Assembly (NCBI GenBank): GCA_910584865.1
Contig: CAJUCE010000008.1
Span: 72,280 to 136,279, forward strand
Direction of reading: 5' to 3'
DNA: 64,000 nucleotides
DNA from: an uncultured Acetatifactor sp.
GTDB taxonomy: Bacteria; Bacillota; Clostridia; Lachnospirales; Lachnospiraceae
This document shows positions 53,776 through 62,051 of the stretch, piece by piece (positions within the stretch are counted from its first letter, which is position 1; every line of letters starts with the position of its first letter). A program made the position numbers and the translations under genes. A model generated the notes under the pieces. It searched no databases, was not told the origin of the DNA, and saw only the letters and a list, made by a program, of their open reading frames with translations.

Positions 53776-55281
53776 ATGACAATTACTTCTCTATATTATT
53801 TGGCATTTGTTGCCGCAGCCTTATTTTGTTATTATATAATTCCCCGAAAATGGCAATGGATAGAGTTACTGTTTTCCAGTATCGTATTCTACTGTCTTGC
53901 CGCTGTCCCCGGCACTCTGGTCTACCTATTGATTTCAACGGCAATGGCGTGGATCGTGACGAACGGATTGGACCGATATCGGGAAAAAGAAGGTTCCGGC
54001 ACGCCGCTATTTTGGAAAGCGGCAATCGGGACAACGATTTTTCTGGATCTCGGATTGTGGTTTCTTTTGAAAGGAACTTCCTATGTCAAAATAACAGACT
54101 GGGTTGCCGCTCTGGGAATGGGGTATTATACCCTTCAGCTCATCGGCTACACAATCGATTGCTGTTGGGGAACTGCCAGGGCGCAGGCAAATCCTCTGAA
54201 GCTTCTTTTGTTTACATCATTTTTCCCGCAGATGATAACAGGTCCCATAAGCAGATACAGGGATTTGGAACGTATGTACGAAGGCCGGCGTTTTTCATAC
54301 CTGAATCTTGCCCACGGAGCACAGAGAATCCTCTGGGGATACTTTAAAAAGCTTGTGATTGCCGAACGCGCGGGAGTAATGGTTGATGCGGTATGGGCAA
54401 ACCCAGATGAATACGGCGGCCTTTTTACATGGATGGCTCTGATGCTTTATCCGATTCAGATGTATACGGATTTTTCGGGTTGTATGGACATTGTGCTTGG
54501 TACGGCGGAGATGTTTGGCATTAAGCTTGCCGAGAATTTCAGAAATCCGTTTCTGGCGCTGACCAGTCAGGAATTCTGGCAAAGGTGGCATATCACATTG
54601 GGAACCTGGGCAAAGGATTATGTGCTTTATCCGTTGCTGAAAACCAGGCTATTCATTAAAATGAATACCTTTTTTAAAAGAAAAGGCCATAAGAAGGCAG
54701 GAAAGTTTTTTACAACCTCATTGGGAATGCTTGCGCTGTGGCTGGTAATCGGCTTTTGGCACGGAGCTTATAAGTATATCGTGGGAGTAAGCCTCTGGTA
54801 CTGGCTTGTGCTTCTGTTCGAGGAATACTCCTCCCCACTTTTGGGCCGACTCTATGCAAAAATGGGATGCGATACAGGCAGTTTCGGATTTCAATTTCTT
54901 CGGCGCATAAAGACATATTCTGTCTATGCAATCGGAGCGGTTTTTTTCAGGGCCGACAGCGTTCGGGACGGTATTCATTTCATCGGCAGGCTGATCGGGA
55001 CTTTTTCCAGGAAAAATTGGAATCCATGGATTCTGTTTGACGGAAGTATACCGGCCTGGGCCATAACCGGTAAAAACTTAAATCTAATTGTCTTTGGGGT
55101 ATTTGTTTTGGCAATTGCCGCTGTTTTAAGAGAACGTTACGGATACGCAAGAATATGGCTTGATAAACAGCCTCTTATGTTTCGATGGCCTGTGTACATG
55201 ATATTCCTCTTTATCGTTATTTTGTATGGCAGATATGGCAGAGGATTTGAAGCTGCCGAATTCATTTATGGAGGATTCTAG
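53776..55281 (+). CDS. MBOAT-family O-acyltransferase (AlgI/DltB-like)
   Basis: A 501-residue protein with about eleven membrane helices. The MBOAT catalytic histidine is His329 in VIGFWHGAYKYI, with a second conserved site FWQRWHITLGTW (His272). The motif TSFFPQMITGPISRY (147-161) is characteristic. These enzymes move an acyl group across the membrane to a surface polymer. The next gene starts two bases after its stop and encodes the matching SGNH protein, the layout of alginate or peptidoglycan O-acetylation systems. The pair seems more AT-rich than neighbouring genes. Confidence 0.88.
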   Translation: MTITSLYYLAFVAAALFCYYIIPRKWQWIELLFSSIVFYCLAAVPGTLVYLLISTAMAWIVTNGLDRYREKEGSGTPLFWKAAIGTTIFLDLGLWFLLKGTSYVKITDWVAALGMGYYTLQLIGYTIDCCWGTARAQANPLKLLLFTSFFPQMITGPISRYRDLERMYEGRRFSYLNLAHGAQRILWGYFKKLVIAERAGVMVDAVWANPDEYGGLFTWMALMLYPIQMYTDFSGCMDIVLGTAEMFGIKLAENFRNPFLALTSQEFWQRWHITLGTWAKDYVLYPLLKTRLFIKMNTFFKRKGHKKAGKFFTTSLGMLALWLVIGFWHGAYKYIVGVSLWYWLVLLFEEYSSPLLGRLYAKMGCDTGSFGFQFLRRIKTYSVYAIGAVFFRADSVRDGIHFIGRLIGTFSRKNWNPWILFDGSIPAWAITGKNLNLIVFGVFVLAIAAVLRERYGYARIWLDKQPLMFRWPVYMIFLFIVILYGRYGRGFEAAEFIYGGF

Positions 55282-55283
55282 GG

Positions 55284-56348
55284 ATGATGAAAAAGATAAG
55301 GACCTTGATCCGGGCTATTTCCTTCTTTGCGGTATTATTTCTGCTCTATAAATTATGTTTAACGATTGTTACACCCAAAAGCTTTATGGAGAACGGCTTT
55401 CCGACTACCTCCACCTACAGCGACTTTTATGAACTGGATAAAAACACGGTTGATGTAATCTTTTTGGGCAGCAGTAATGCCGTGTGCGGCTTTATTCCTC
55501 AGGAGCTTTACAGTAAGTATGGAATTTCCGGTTACAATCTGGCCTGTGAACAGCAAAACTTATTCACATCCTATTATTGGCTCGAGGAAGCGCTGCGCTT
55601 TCAAAAACCCAGGACGGTAGTGTTGGATACCGCCATGCTTTATCTGTACGATAACGAAAATCTTGCAGCCTCTGTGGAAGGGCTTACCAGGAAAGCTTTT
55701 GACTTTATGAGATGGTCTCCGGTAAAATTAAAGGCCGTGATTCATATGCCGAAAATATGGGAGTCTTTATCCGTGAAAAGCTTTATCTTCCCAATGATTG
55801 CATATCACGAGCGCTGGGAAAGTATCAACCTCCATGATTTCAAATTGGATCAACTGAGCCGACACAGTCTATGGAAAGGCTATTTACCGTTGACAAGATA
55901 CGCGGGTGTCGACGGCTTTGTACCGATTACGGAAGAACAGGCGCTTGCAGGCGGGGCAGATGCCGGCAATGTATTTATGCTGTCTTATCTGGATTCGATT
56001 GTCGCTTTGTGCGCGGAAAACAATATCGATCTGATCCTGACAATGGCGCCTTCCACCTTTGATGACGCAGGAAAATATCGGTTTCTTTCAGAATATGCAT
56101 CTGAAAAGGGGATCACATATATTGATTTTAATGAGAAAACCGTGTATGAGGATTCCGCATTGGAATTCTTTGTGGACTGCCATGATGATGCCCATTGTAA
56201 TCTGAACGGAGCGTTGAAGATAACGGATTACATAGGAAATATTATATATGAAAGAATCGGGAAAAGTACCGGTGATGTCAGCGAATGGGAGTCCTTCGAG
56301 GCTGCGTACCGAAAATACCTTGACGAAACAGTAGTCGAGTCTAATTGA
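55284..56348 (+). CDS. SGNH/AlgX-like acyl-transfer protein, membrane anchored
   Basis: A 354-residue protein with one N-terminal membrane helix (about 10-30) and an extracytoplasmic SGNH-hydrolase domain. Block I is VIFLGSSNAVCGF, with Ser63/Ser64 as nucleophile candidates; the C-terminal Asp-His block is CHDDAHCNLNGALKITDY. DltD-, AlgX- and PatB-type proteins with this layout complete O-acylation started by an MBOAT partner. The stop overlaps the end of the convergent GT2 gene by eight bases. Acetylation of a surface polysaccharide is the likeliest role. Confidence 0.78.
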   Translation: MMKKIRTLIRAISFFAVLFLLYKLCLTIVTPKSFMENGFPTTSTYSDFYELDKNTVDVIFLGSSNAVCGFIPQELYSKYGISGYNLACEQQNLFTSYYWLEEALRFQKPRTVVLDTAMLYLYDNENLAASVEGLTRKAFDFMRWSPVKLKAVIHMPKIWESLSVKSFIFPMIAYHERWESINLHDFKLDQLSRHSLWKGYLPLTRYAGVDGFVPITEEQALAGGADAGNVFMLSYLDSIVALCAENNIDLILTMAPSTFDDAGKYRFLSEYASEKGITYIDFNEKTVYEDSALEFFVDCHDDAHCNLNGALKITDYIGNIIYERIGKSTGDVSEWESFEAAYRKYLDETVVESN

Positions 56349-57183
56349 CGCGCGAATCAAAGCGTCCATATAAGCATTTCTTCAGCCAATGATACAGCCC
56401 GGAAAAAGTCCTGCTCTCCGCCATCCATGTGCGCAGCGGTGCCAGGGTCAGCGCCATCGCCGCCCTGTATTTCGTAAGCTCCAGCCTGCCCATATAAGAA
56501 GCCGTAATCTGCCTGTGCTCCTGCCTGTCCCTGGCCTGGTTCTCCCGGCTCTCGGAGAAGCCTCCGCCCTCATAGAAGGCCACCGGGAACTCCATATGCC
56601 GCATTTTGGCCCCGGCCCGGTAGAAACACCACAGGAAATGATCGTAATCTGCTCTTATTTTATACTGTAAATCGTATGGTTTCTCCAGACACAGCCGCCT
56701 GCTGTAGAAACAGGACTGGTGGCAGGGGATATTGCGGTAACAGGTAAAACCGGTAATCGCGGGCGCGGAAGCAATGGTCACCTGATTCTTGCCACTGCAG
56801 GTATCTCCATAGAGTACCAGCCTGTCCAAATCGGTTCCCGCCGCCTGCTCCTTTTTGATCACCTGCCAGGCCTTCTCCAGCACCTCATCATTCGGAAAAA
56901 TGTCCCCGCAGTTTAAAAACAGCAGAAAATCTCCCCGGGCATGGGAAACCGCCTGGTTCATGGCATCATATATCCCCCGGTCTTCTTCCGTGAAAACCCG
57001 CACCCGTTCTGTGCCGGGCATTCCTTTATGTGTCTCCTGCCATGCAGCCACAGAACCGTCCCGGCTGCCGCCGTCCTTTACAATAATCTCCAGATCCACG
57101 AAGCTTTGCCGCAACACACTTTCCAGCGTAAACGCCAGCTTTTCCCCTGGATTCAGACAGACCGTAATCACTGAAAATGTCAT
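56341..57183 (-). CDS. Family 2 glycosyltransferase
   Basis: A 280-residue soluble or membrane-associated GT-A enzyme. It begins FSVITVCLNPGEKLAFTLESV, then DLEIIVKDGGSRDGS and a DXD-like LFLNCGDIF. The C-terminal third is basic and may bind membranes. This is a single-domain GT2 like those of WcaA/colanic acid type. It starts 15 bp after the HAD-CPBP stop region on the same strand and may share its transcript. Confidence 0.88.
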   Translation of the reverse strand: MTFSVITVCLNPGEKLAFTLESVLRQSFVDLEIIVKDGGSRDGSVAAWQETHKGMPGTERVRVFTEEDRGIYDAMNQAVSHARGDFLLFLNCGDIFPNDEVLEKAWQVIKKEQAAGTDLDRLVLYGDTCSGKNQVTIASAPAITGFTCYRNIPCHQSCFYSRRLCLEKPYDLQYKIRADYDHFLWCFYRAGAKMRHMEFPVAFYEGGGFSESRENQARDRQEHRQITASYMGRLELTKYRAAMALTLAPLRTWMAESRTFSGLYHWLKKCLYGRFDSRVN

Positions 57184-57198
57184 CTCACCCTGCCCCTT

Positions 57199-58698
57199 TT
57201 AAAACAGCTTCTTGTGCCGATGCAGCATCCAAATGCACCCTGCAGCCACAAGAAGGCTCACAATGCAGACCGGCCACTGCAAGGCTCCCGGTATCGTAAT
57301 CCCCACAGAGCTCACCAGATAAGCCAGTATATTTGCCAGAATATGGACAAATACCGCTATTTTATAATCGCCGAAATACTCATAGGCATACACGATAAAG
57401 CAACCCATGAAAAAGGCGTAAATTCCCTGTACGGAATTCCCGTGATACAGGGCGAATAATGCCGCCGACATGATCATCGCCGCCTGCAGCTTCATATAAC
57501 GGCGGCAGCAATTATAAAAGATCCCCCGAAACAGCAGTTCCTCCGCAATCGGCGTTACCACTCCAAAGCAGAATAACCCCAGCGGCAGCCATGCGGCATA
57601 CTGATTCTCGGCCACGGCCTGATAGGTCTCTGAGCCTCCCACCACGCCTGTCAGCGACAGCAGCAGATTCAATCCCAGAACCAACCCCATATCCGCAACG
57701 GCAAGCAGAATATAATTTAGTCTCGGCTCCTCCCTGATATACAGCAGCTTTCTGTCCTCCGCGGCTTTTGTAATGGTCTTTCTGGCAATCTGAAAGACCA
57801 CGGCTCCGGCCGCCAGGAAACCCACGGCAGAGACGATTGCCCCGGCATTCCCCGTCATTCCTACCAGGGTCCCCTCCTCGTCCCATACAAACAAAAAAGT
57901 GCCTCCCGCTCCGCTTCTGCCCAGAGACGCCATCATCATGGCCGCAAAATTGATGGCAATATTCCTCATCATAATAAAGAGCAGAAACGGCAGGGCCAGC
58001 TGCCAGATCCGCTGGGAAGAAGTCAGTTTCTTCTCGTCTGTTCCTCTGAGCAGAAACTTCTGAAGCTCCTCCACTGTCCGGACAATGTAATCGGCCCTGG
58101 CCTCTTTGAGTTCTTCCATGCTCCCGTAGCCATATGTAACCCCCACGGCCTCTACTCCCGTGGCATGGGCGCCCTCCACATCAAAGCTGCGGTCCCCGAT
58201 CATGTAGACCTGATCCTTTTCCACCTGACGCTGATCGAACAGTTGACGCAGGGCCTCCGAAACCACTTCGTCCTTATTGGAACGGGTGCCGTCCAGCTCG
58301 CTCCCCACGATCACCTTGAAATATTTTGCAATCTCAAAATGCTCCAGAATCCGCCGCACAAAAACAGTGGGCTTGCTGGAAGCCACCGCCATAAACATTC
58401 CCTTGGCATTCAGCGCCCGAAGCATCTCGGGAATCCCTGCGTAGAGCTTATTTTCGAAGATCCCCTGATCCTGGAAGCGCTCTCTGTATTTGGCTATAGC
58501 CTCCTGTGCCTGCACTTCATCCATCCCATAATATTTCATAAAGCTGTCCTTCAGCGGCGGTCCGATAAAAGGCTCCAGCTTATCCAGATCCGGCTCCTCA
58601 ATTCCGAAAGACGCCAAAGCGTATTGCACACAGGTACAGATTCCCTCTTTCGGATCCGTCAATGTTCCGTCCAAATCAAACAACAGATATTTTTTCAT
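57199..58698 (-). CDS. HAD-family phosphatase fused to a CPBP intramembrane protease
   Basis: A 499-residue two-part protein. Residues 1-215 form a HAD hydrolase of the PGP/Gph type: DLDGT with nucleophile Asp8 and Asp10, SSKPT (107-111) and the acidic GDRSFD (168-173). A linker leads to a multi-helix membrane domain (about 230-495) with the CPBP/Abi motifs EELLFRG (Glu386, Glu387, Arg391), His419 in YHGN and His452 in FVHILAN. Both active sites look intact and the frame is continuous. It begins one base upstream of the GreA stop, so they are coupled. Confidence 0.85.
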   Translation of the reverse strand: MKKYLLFDLDGTLTDPKEGICTCVQYALASFGIEEPDLDKLEPFIGPPLKDSFMKYYGMDEVQAQEAIAKYRERFQDQGIFENKLYAGIPEMLRALNAKGMFMAVASSKPTVFVRRILEHFEIAKYFKVIVGSELDGTRSNKDEVVSEALRQLFDQRQVEKDQVYMIGDRSFDVEGAHATGVEAVGVTYGYGSMEELKEARADYIVRTVEELQKFLLRGTDEKKLTSSQRIWQLALPFLLFIMMRNIAINFAAMMMASLGRSGAGGTFLFVWDEEGTLVGMTGNAGAIVSAVGFLAAGAVVFQIARKTITKAAEDRKLLYIREEPRLNYILLAVADMGLVLGLNLLLSLTGVVGGSETYQAVAENQYAAWLPLGLFCFGVVTPIAEELLFRGIFYNCCRRYMKLQAAMIMSAALFALYHGNSVQGIYAFFMGCFIVYAYEYFGDYKIAVFVHILANILAYLVSSVGITIPGALQWPVCIVSLLVAAGCIWMLHRHKKLF

Positions 58699-59202
58699 CT
58701 AAAAACTCCTAATCTTGTCTTTGCCGTCATCTCCGGTGTTCTCTATTTTGACAATTCGCACATCATATCCGATACTTTGGTTGACCTGTACATGGACCAG
58801 TTCTCCCTCCTTCTTCCCCAGCAGTGCCTTCCCCAGAGGGCTTTCATTACTGATCAGGTTTTCCAGGGAATTTCCCCGTACTGTTGTGACAATCCTGTAT
58901 GTCTCCACCAGGCCGTCCTCCTGAAACTCTACGGTCACGGTATTGTTGATCCCTACCTCGTCCTCGGCAGACTCCTCGGAAATCACTTTGGCGGTTCTGA
59001 TCATCCGCTCCAGATACCGGATGCGGCTCTCATTCTGGTTCTTGAATTTCTTCGCCGCATAGTACTCAAAATTCTCGCTCAGATCCCCCTGGGCCCTGGC
59101 TTCCTTCACATCTGCCAGCGCCTGCTGCCGCACCACCAGTTTCCGATGCTCGATCTCTTCCTCCATCTTCCGGATATCGCCGGGCGTCAATTGATCGTAC
59201 AT
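58699..59202 (-). CDS. greA: GreA/GreB-family transcription elongation factor
   Basis: About 167 residues from the ATG at 59202, which has AAAGGGG upstream; a nine-codon extension to 59229 would overlap the next gene. The N-terminal coiled coil carries the acidic tip GDLSENFEYYAAKK (Asp40, Glu43), which lets RNA polymerase cleave backtracked transcripts. A C-terminal FKBP-like domain has SNESPLGKALLGKKEGE. It lies between the MraY-like gene and the HAD-CPBP fusion, all on the same strand. Confidence 0.88.
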   Translation of the reverse strand: MYDQLTPGDIRKMEEEIEHRKLVVRQQALADVKEARAQGDLSENFEYYAAKKFKNQNESRIRYLERMIRTAKVISEESAEDEVGINNTVTVEFQEDGLVETYRIVTTVRGNSLENLISNESPLGKALLGKKEGELVHVQVNQSIGYDVRIVKIENTGDDGKDKIRSF

Positions 59203-59218
59203 ATCCCAAACCCCTTTC

Positions 59219-60184
59219 CTATAGCCCAATACCGTATACCACGGCCACAGCTAATATAATCTGAATAATCGCAAAACGGAATACCGTCTGCGTATTGGAC
59301 CATCCCCAAATTTTGCGCACATGATCATGAAGCGGCGTGCGCACCCTGGTGAGAATCCGGATCCTGCATGTACGCAGCAATCCGACTTTGATAAGTCCCA
59401 GTCCTCCGTCCAAAATCAATACCAGCGCCACCGGAATATACAAAAAAGGACGCCCTGTCTTCAGAATGGCAATGCTGATAAACAGCCCCATGGCCCTGGA
59501 GCCCGCATCCCCCATCATCAGCCTGCTGGGCGTGGCATTGTACCAAAGATACCCCAAAATGCAGACGGAAAACAGCAGAATCAGGAACGGAATATCCCCT
59601 CCCACACTCAGAATCCTGTCTATTGTATAGATGGTCATAAGCGTAATGATCGTCAGCGTACCGGAAAGCCCGTCCACACCGTCGGAACAATTGGTCACAT
59701 TCACGGATGCCCACACTAAAATGACAACCAACACTGCAAACAGCCACCTCGGAACCGACAATCCCACATGAAACAGCGCCAGCTCAATATCCGTGGAATT
59801 GTATTTCATGAAAGTCATGGCTGTCAGCACCGCTATACACAGATCCAGAAAACCCTTTTTCAATTCCCCCCAGGGCATCTTCGACGCATCGTCCAGAAAG
59901 CCTGTGAGCATACAGAGTACAATCGATATCATATAAATAATCGTCTCCGCACTCAGGGGAGAAAATAAAAGACCTGCCGCCACAAAACACAGCACGAAAA
60001 TGATCCCGGCCCCTCTGGGCTTCCCTGCCGAAAGCTTGCCGTCATGGGCGAATTCCCGTCCCGCGTCCTTGGGCAGCCGGGACGCCAGTTTCGCCGTTGC
60101 AGATACCGTCGCCACAAACGCAAACAAAATGCCTGCCAGAGCCAGCCAAGATGCCTGATCTTTTGATACGATAAAATATAACAT
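59219..60184 (-). CDS. MraY-like phospho-sugar polyprenyl transferase (GT4 membrane family)
   Basis: A 321-residue protein with about ten membrane helices. Family motifs are present: GKPRGAGIIFVLC near residue 54, LTGFLDDASKM (Asp pair), NCSDGVDGLSG and MGDAGSRAMG. The C-terminal loop TPLHDHVRK corresponds to the TPxHHHxE of MraY but with Asp for the middle His, so the substrate may differ from the canonical UDP-MurNAc-pentapeptide. GGGGGGAAT precedes the ATG. No mur genes lie nearby. WecA/TagO-type function is the alternative. Confidence 0.75.
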   Translation of the reverse strand: MLYFIVSKDQASWLALAGILFAFVATVSATAKLASRLPKDAGREFAHDGKLSAGKPRGAGIIFVLCFVAAGLLFSPLSAETIIYMISIVLCMLTGFLDDASKMPWGELKKGFLDLCIAVLTAMTFMKYNSTDIELALFHVGLSVPRWLFAVLVVILVWASVNVTNCSDGVDGLSGTLTIITLMTIYTIDRILSVGGDIPFLILLFSVCILGYLWYNATPSRLMMGDAGSRAMGLFISIAILKTGRPFLYIPVALVLILDGGLGLIKVGLLRTCRIRILTRVRTPLHDHVRKIWGWSNTQTVFRFAIIQIILAVAVVYGIGL

Positions 60185-60362
60185 ATTCCCCCCATCCGCA
60201 CCGACGCGCCTTCGCCGCCTTTTGACCGGATTTTATGTCTTTTGGCATTTGATAGCGCTGTTCATGCTGTTTTCCTATACCTTTTCCGAACCACCTTAGC
60301 CTGTACAATTTTGACCAGGTGCCTTTCTGAGTCAACATTTTAGCATAAATAAAACGGAAATG

Positions 60363-60410
60363 CAAATAAAACAAAGGAACCGCCTGTCAATATCAAACAG
60401 GCAGTCCCTT
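60363..60410 (-). terminator. Intrinsic terminator downstream of metK
   Basis: Minus strand: GGGACTGCCTGT (60408-60397) pairs with ACAGGCGGTTCC (60387-60376) over about 12 bp with one mismatch, followed by TTTGTTTTATTT (60375-60364). It lies just after the metK stop at 60419. The rest of the 60185-60418 gap upstream of the MraY-like gene has no gene I can support. Confidence 0.8.
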
Positions 60411-60418
60411 CCTGGCTT

Positions 60419-61606
60419 CTATAAATATTTTTTCAGCGCTTCCGCCCGGTCTGTCATCTCCCAGGGAAGAGAGACATCTTCCCGTCCGAAATGCCCGTAA
60501 GCAGACGTAGGACTGTAAATGGGCCTGCGCAGATCCAGCATCTTGATGATCCCTGCAGGACGCAGATCAAAATTCTCGCGGATGATCTCCACCAGCTTCT
60601 CATTGCCGAGCTTTCCTGTCCCGAAGGTATCCACCATAACGGAAGTAGGCTGCGCCACGCCGATAGCATAGGAAAGCTGTATCTCGCACTTATCCGCCAG
60701 ACCTGCCGCCACAATATTCTTCGCCACATAGCGGGCAGCATAGGCAGCGCTTCTGTCCACCTTGGTACAGTCCTTACCGGAGAAAGCTCCGCCGCCGTGA
60801 CGGGCATATCCGCCGTATGTATCCACAATAATCTTGCGGCCGGTGAGCCCTGCATCTCCCTGTGGACCGCCGATCACAAACCTGCCTGTAGGATTGATGA
60901 AAAACTTCGTCTCCTCATCAATCATCTCCTTCGGCAGCACCGGATCAAACACATATTTCCGGATATCCTCATGGATCTGTTCCTGGCTTACCTCCTCGTT
61001 GTGCTGTGTGGAAAGTACCACAGCCTCCAGGCGGATGGGTTTGCCGTTCTCATCATATTCCACGGACACCTGGCTTTTTCCGTCCGGACGCAGGTAGGGC
61101 AGCGTGCCGTCCTTGCGCACCTTCGCAAGCTGCCTCGCCAGCTTATGGGCCAATGAAATGGGATAGGGCATCAGCTCAGGGGTCTCGTTGGTAGCATACC
61201 CGAACATCATTCCCTGATCCCCTGCGCCGATAGCCTCGATCTGCTCGTCGCTCATACCGGATTCCCTTGCTTCCAGCGCCTTATCCACCCCCATTGCAAT
61301 GTCGGGGGACTGCTTATCCAATGCCACCATAACGGCACAGATATTGCCGTCAAAACCCGTTTTCGCATCATTGTAGCCAATCCCGTTCACCGTTTTACGC
61401 ACAATCGCCGGGATGTCCAGGTTGGCTTTTGTGGTAATCTCCCCTGTCACCAGGATAAACCCGGTACAGCTGGCTGTCTCACAGGCCACACGGCTCATGG
61501 GGTCCTGCTCCATACAGGCATCCAAAATCGCATCCGACACTGCGTCGCAGAGCTTATCGGGATGCCCTTCTGTCACTGATTCTGAAGTAAATAAATGTTT
61601 TTCCAT
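60419..61606 (-). CDS. metK: S-adenosylmethionine synthase
   Basis: 395 residues from the ATG at 61606 with AAAGGAAAAAC upstream; the open frame reaching 61834 is leader sequence. Family blocks: [18 protein letters not shown] near the N-terminus, [12 protein letters not shown] (the ATP-binding hexapeptide) and [19 protein letters not shown] (second signature). It condenses methionine and ATP into SAM. Expression should fall when SAM is abundant through the riboswitch at 61836-61940 and the terminator that follows it. Confidence 0.97.
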   Translation of the reverse strand: MEKHLFTSESVTEGHPDKLCDAVSDAILDACMEQDPMSRVACETASCTGFILVTGEITTKANLDIPAIVRKTVNGIGYNDAKTGFDGNICAVMVALDKQSPDIAMGVDKALEARESGMSDEQIEAIGAGDQGMMFGYATNETPELMPYPISLAHKLARQLAKVRKDGTLPYLRPDGKSQVSVEYDENGKPIRLEAVVLSTQHNEEVSQEQIHEDIRKYVFDPVLPKEMIDEETKFFINPTGRFVIGGPQGDAGLTGRKIIVDTYGGYARHGGGAFSGKDCTKVDRSAAYAARYVAKNIVAAGLADKCEIQLSYAIGVAQPTSVMVDTFGTGKLGNEKLVEIIRENFDLRPAGIIKMLDLRRPIYSPTSAYGHFGREDVSLPWEMTDRAEALKKYL

Positions 61607-61609
61607 CTG

Positions 61610-61780
61610 TTTTTCCTTTCTTCCAGTAAAATAAGTACAATTGAAAATCAAGTGAGCGAATCTCTTTCTTCGATACCTAAGCGCCGGTCTGCGCAATCGA
61701 GTAGAGGAATGCCTTTCTCCGCTACTCGCCGCGCGGCCCGCATGCTGCGTCAGCAGCAAACTTCCATATGCGGGCCTGTG
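61610..61780 (-). other. Structured 170-base leader between the SAM-riboswitch terminator and metK
   Basis: Unusual extra leader between the riboswitch terminator and the metK start. On the minus strand GGCCCGCAT and ATGCGGGCC arms enclose an inner GCTGC-TGAC-GCAGC stem, followed by CGAGTA...TACTCG arms. One open frame (ATG CGG GCC..., about 31 codons) runs through it and ends in TGA before the metK ribosome binding site. It is not clear whether it is translated. Its GC content is higher than the flanking leader. Confidence 0.6.
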
Positions 61781-61782
61781 CA

Positions 61783-61815
61783 TAAAATAAAGCCCGCTTA
61801 CAACATAAGCGGACT
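61783..61815 (-). terminator. SAM-riboswitch expression-platform terminator
   Basis: Minus strand: CCGCTTA (61812-61806) and TAAGCGG (61800-61794) flank a 5-base loop, followed by GCTTTATTTTA. It lies 21-55 bases downstream of the aptamer, as expected for a transcriptional-off SAM-I switch of metK. Confidence 0.8.
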
Positions 61816-61835
61816 CTAAATCAGGCGATATCAAA

Positions 61836-61940
61836 TCCTCTTATTGTTCGAATAACACTCGCTCAGGGAGGCACCTTCCGAAAATGGGGTTGCCGTGGCT
61901 TCATCGATCCTATGTATCTCCACCAGCTCTGAATAAGAGA
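61836..61940 (-). promoter_or_regulatory. SAM-I (S-box) riboswitch aptamer
   Basis: Minus strand from 61940: P1 arm CTCTTAT closes with ATAAGAG at 61844-61838. Between them are the invariant blocks GGTGGAG, GATGAAGCC, GGCAACC, a short P3 loop, GGTGC and a GAACAATAAG end. This order and these sequences match the SAM-I consensus. It sits upstream of metK and a terminator, fitting the usual transcriptional off-switch. Confidence 0.93.
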
Positions 61941-61970
61941 AATCTTATTAAATTTTCAATTGCTATTAAC

Positions 61971-61999
61971 ACATTACTATATCTTTGGGCGGCTGTCAA
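61971..61999 (-). promoter_or_regulatory. Putative metK promoter (TTGACA-17-TAATGT)
   Basis: Minus strand: perfect TTGACA (61999-61994), a 17-bp spacer and a weak -10 TAATGT (61976-61971); a TATAGT lies within the spacer but too close. The start would fall about 25 bases before the riboswitch P1 arm. Confidence 0.5.
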
Positions 62000-62051
62000 G
62001 TAGGTAATTCATTTTTCACACTGTGTATGTTTTTCACACTGTGTACAGCCC

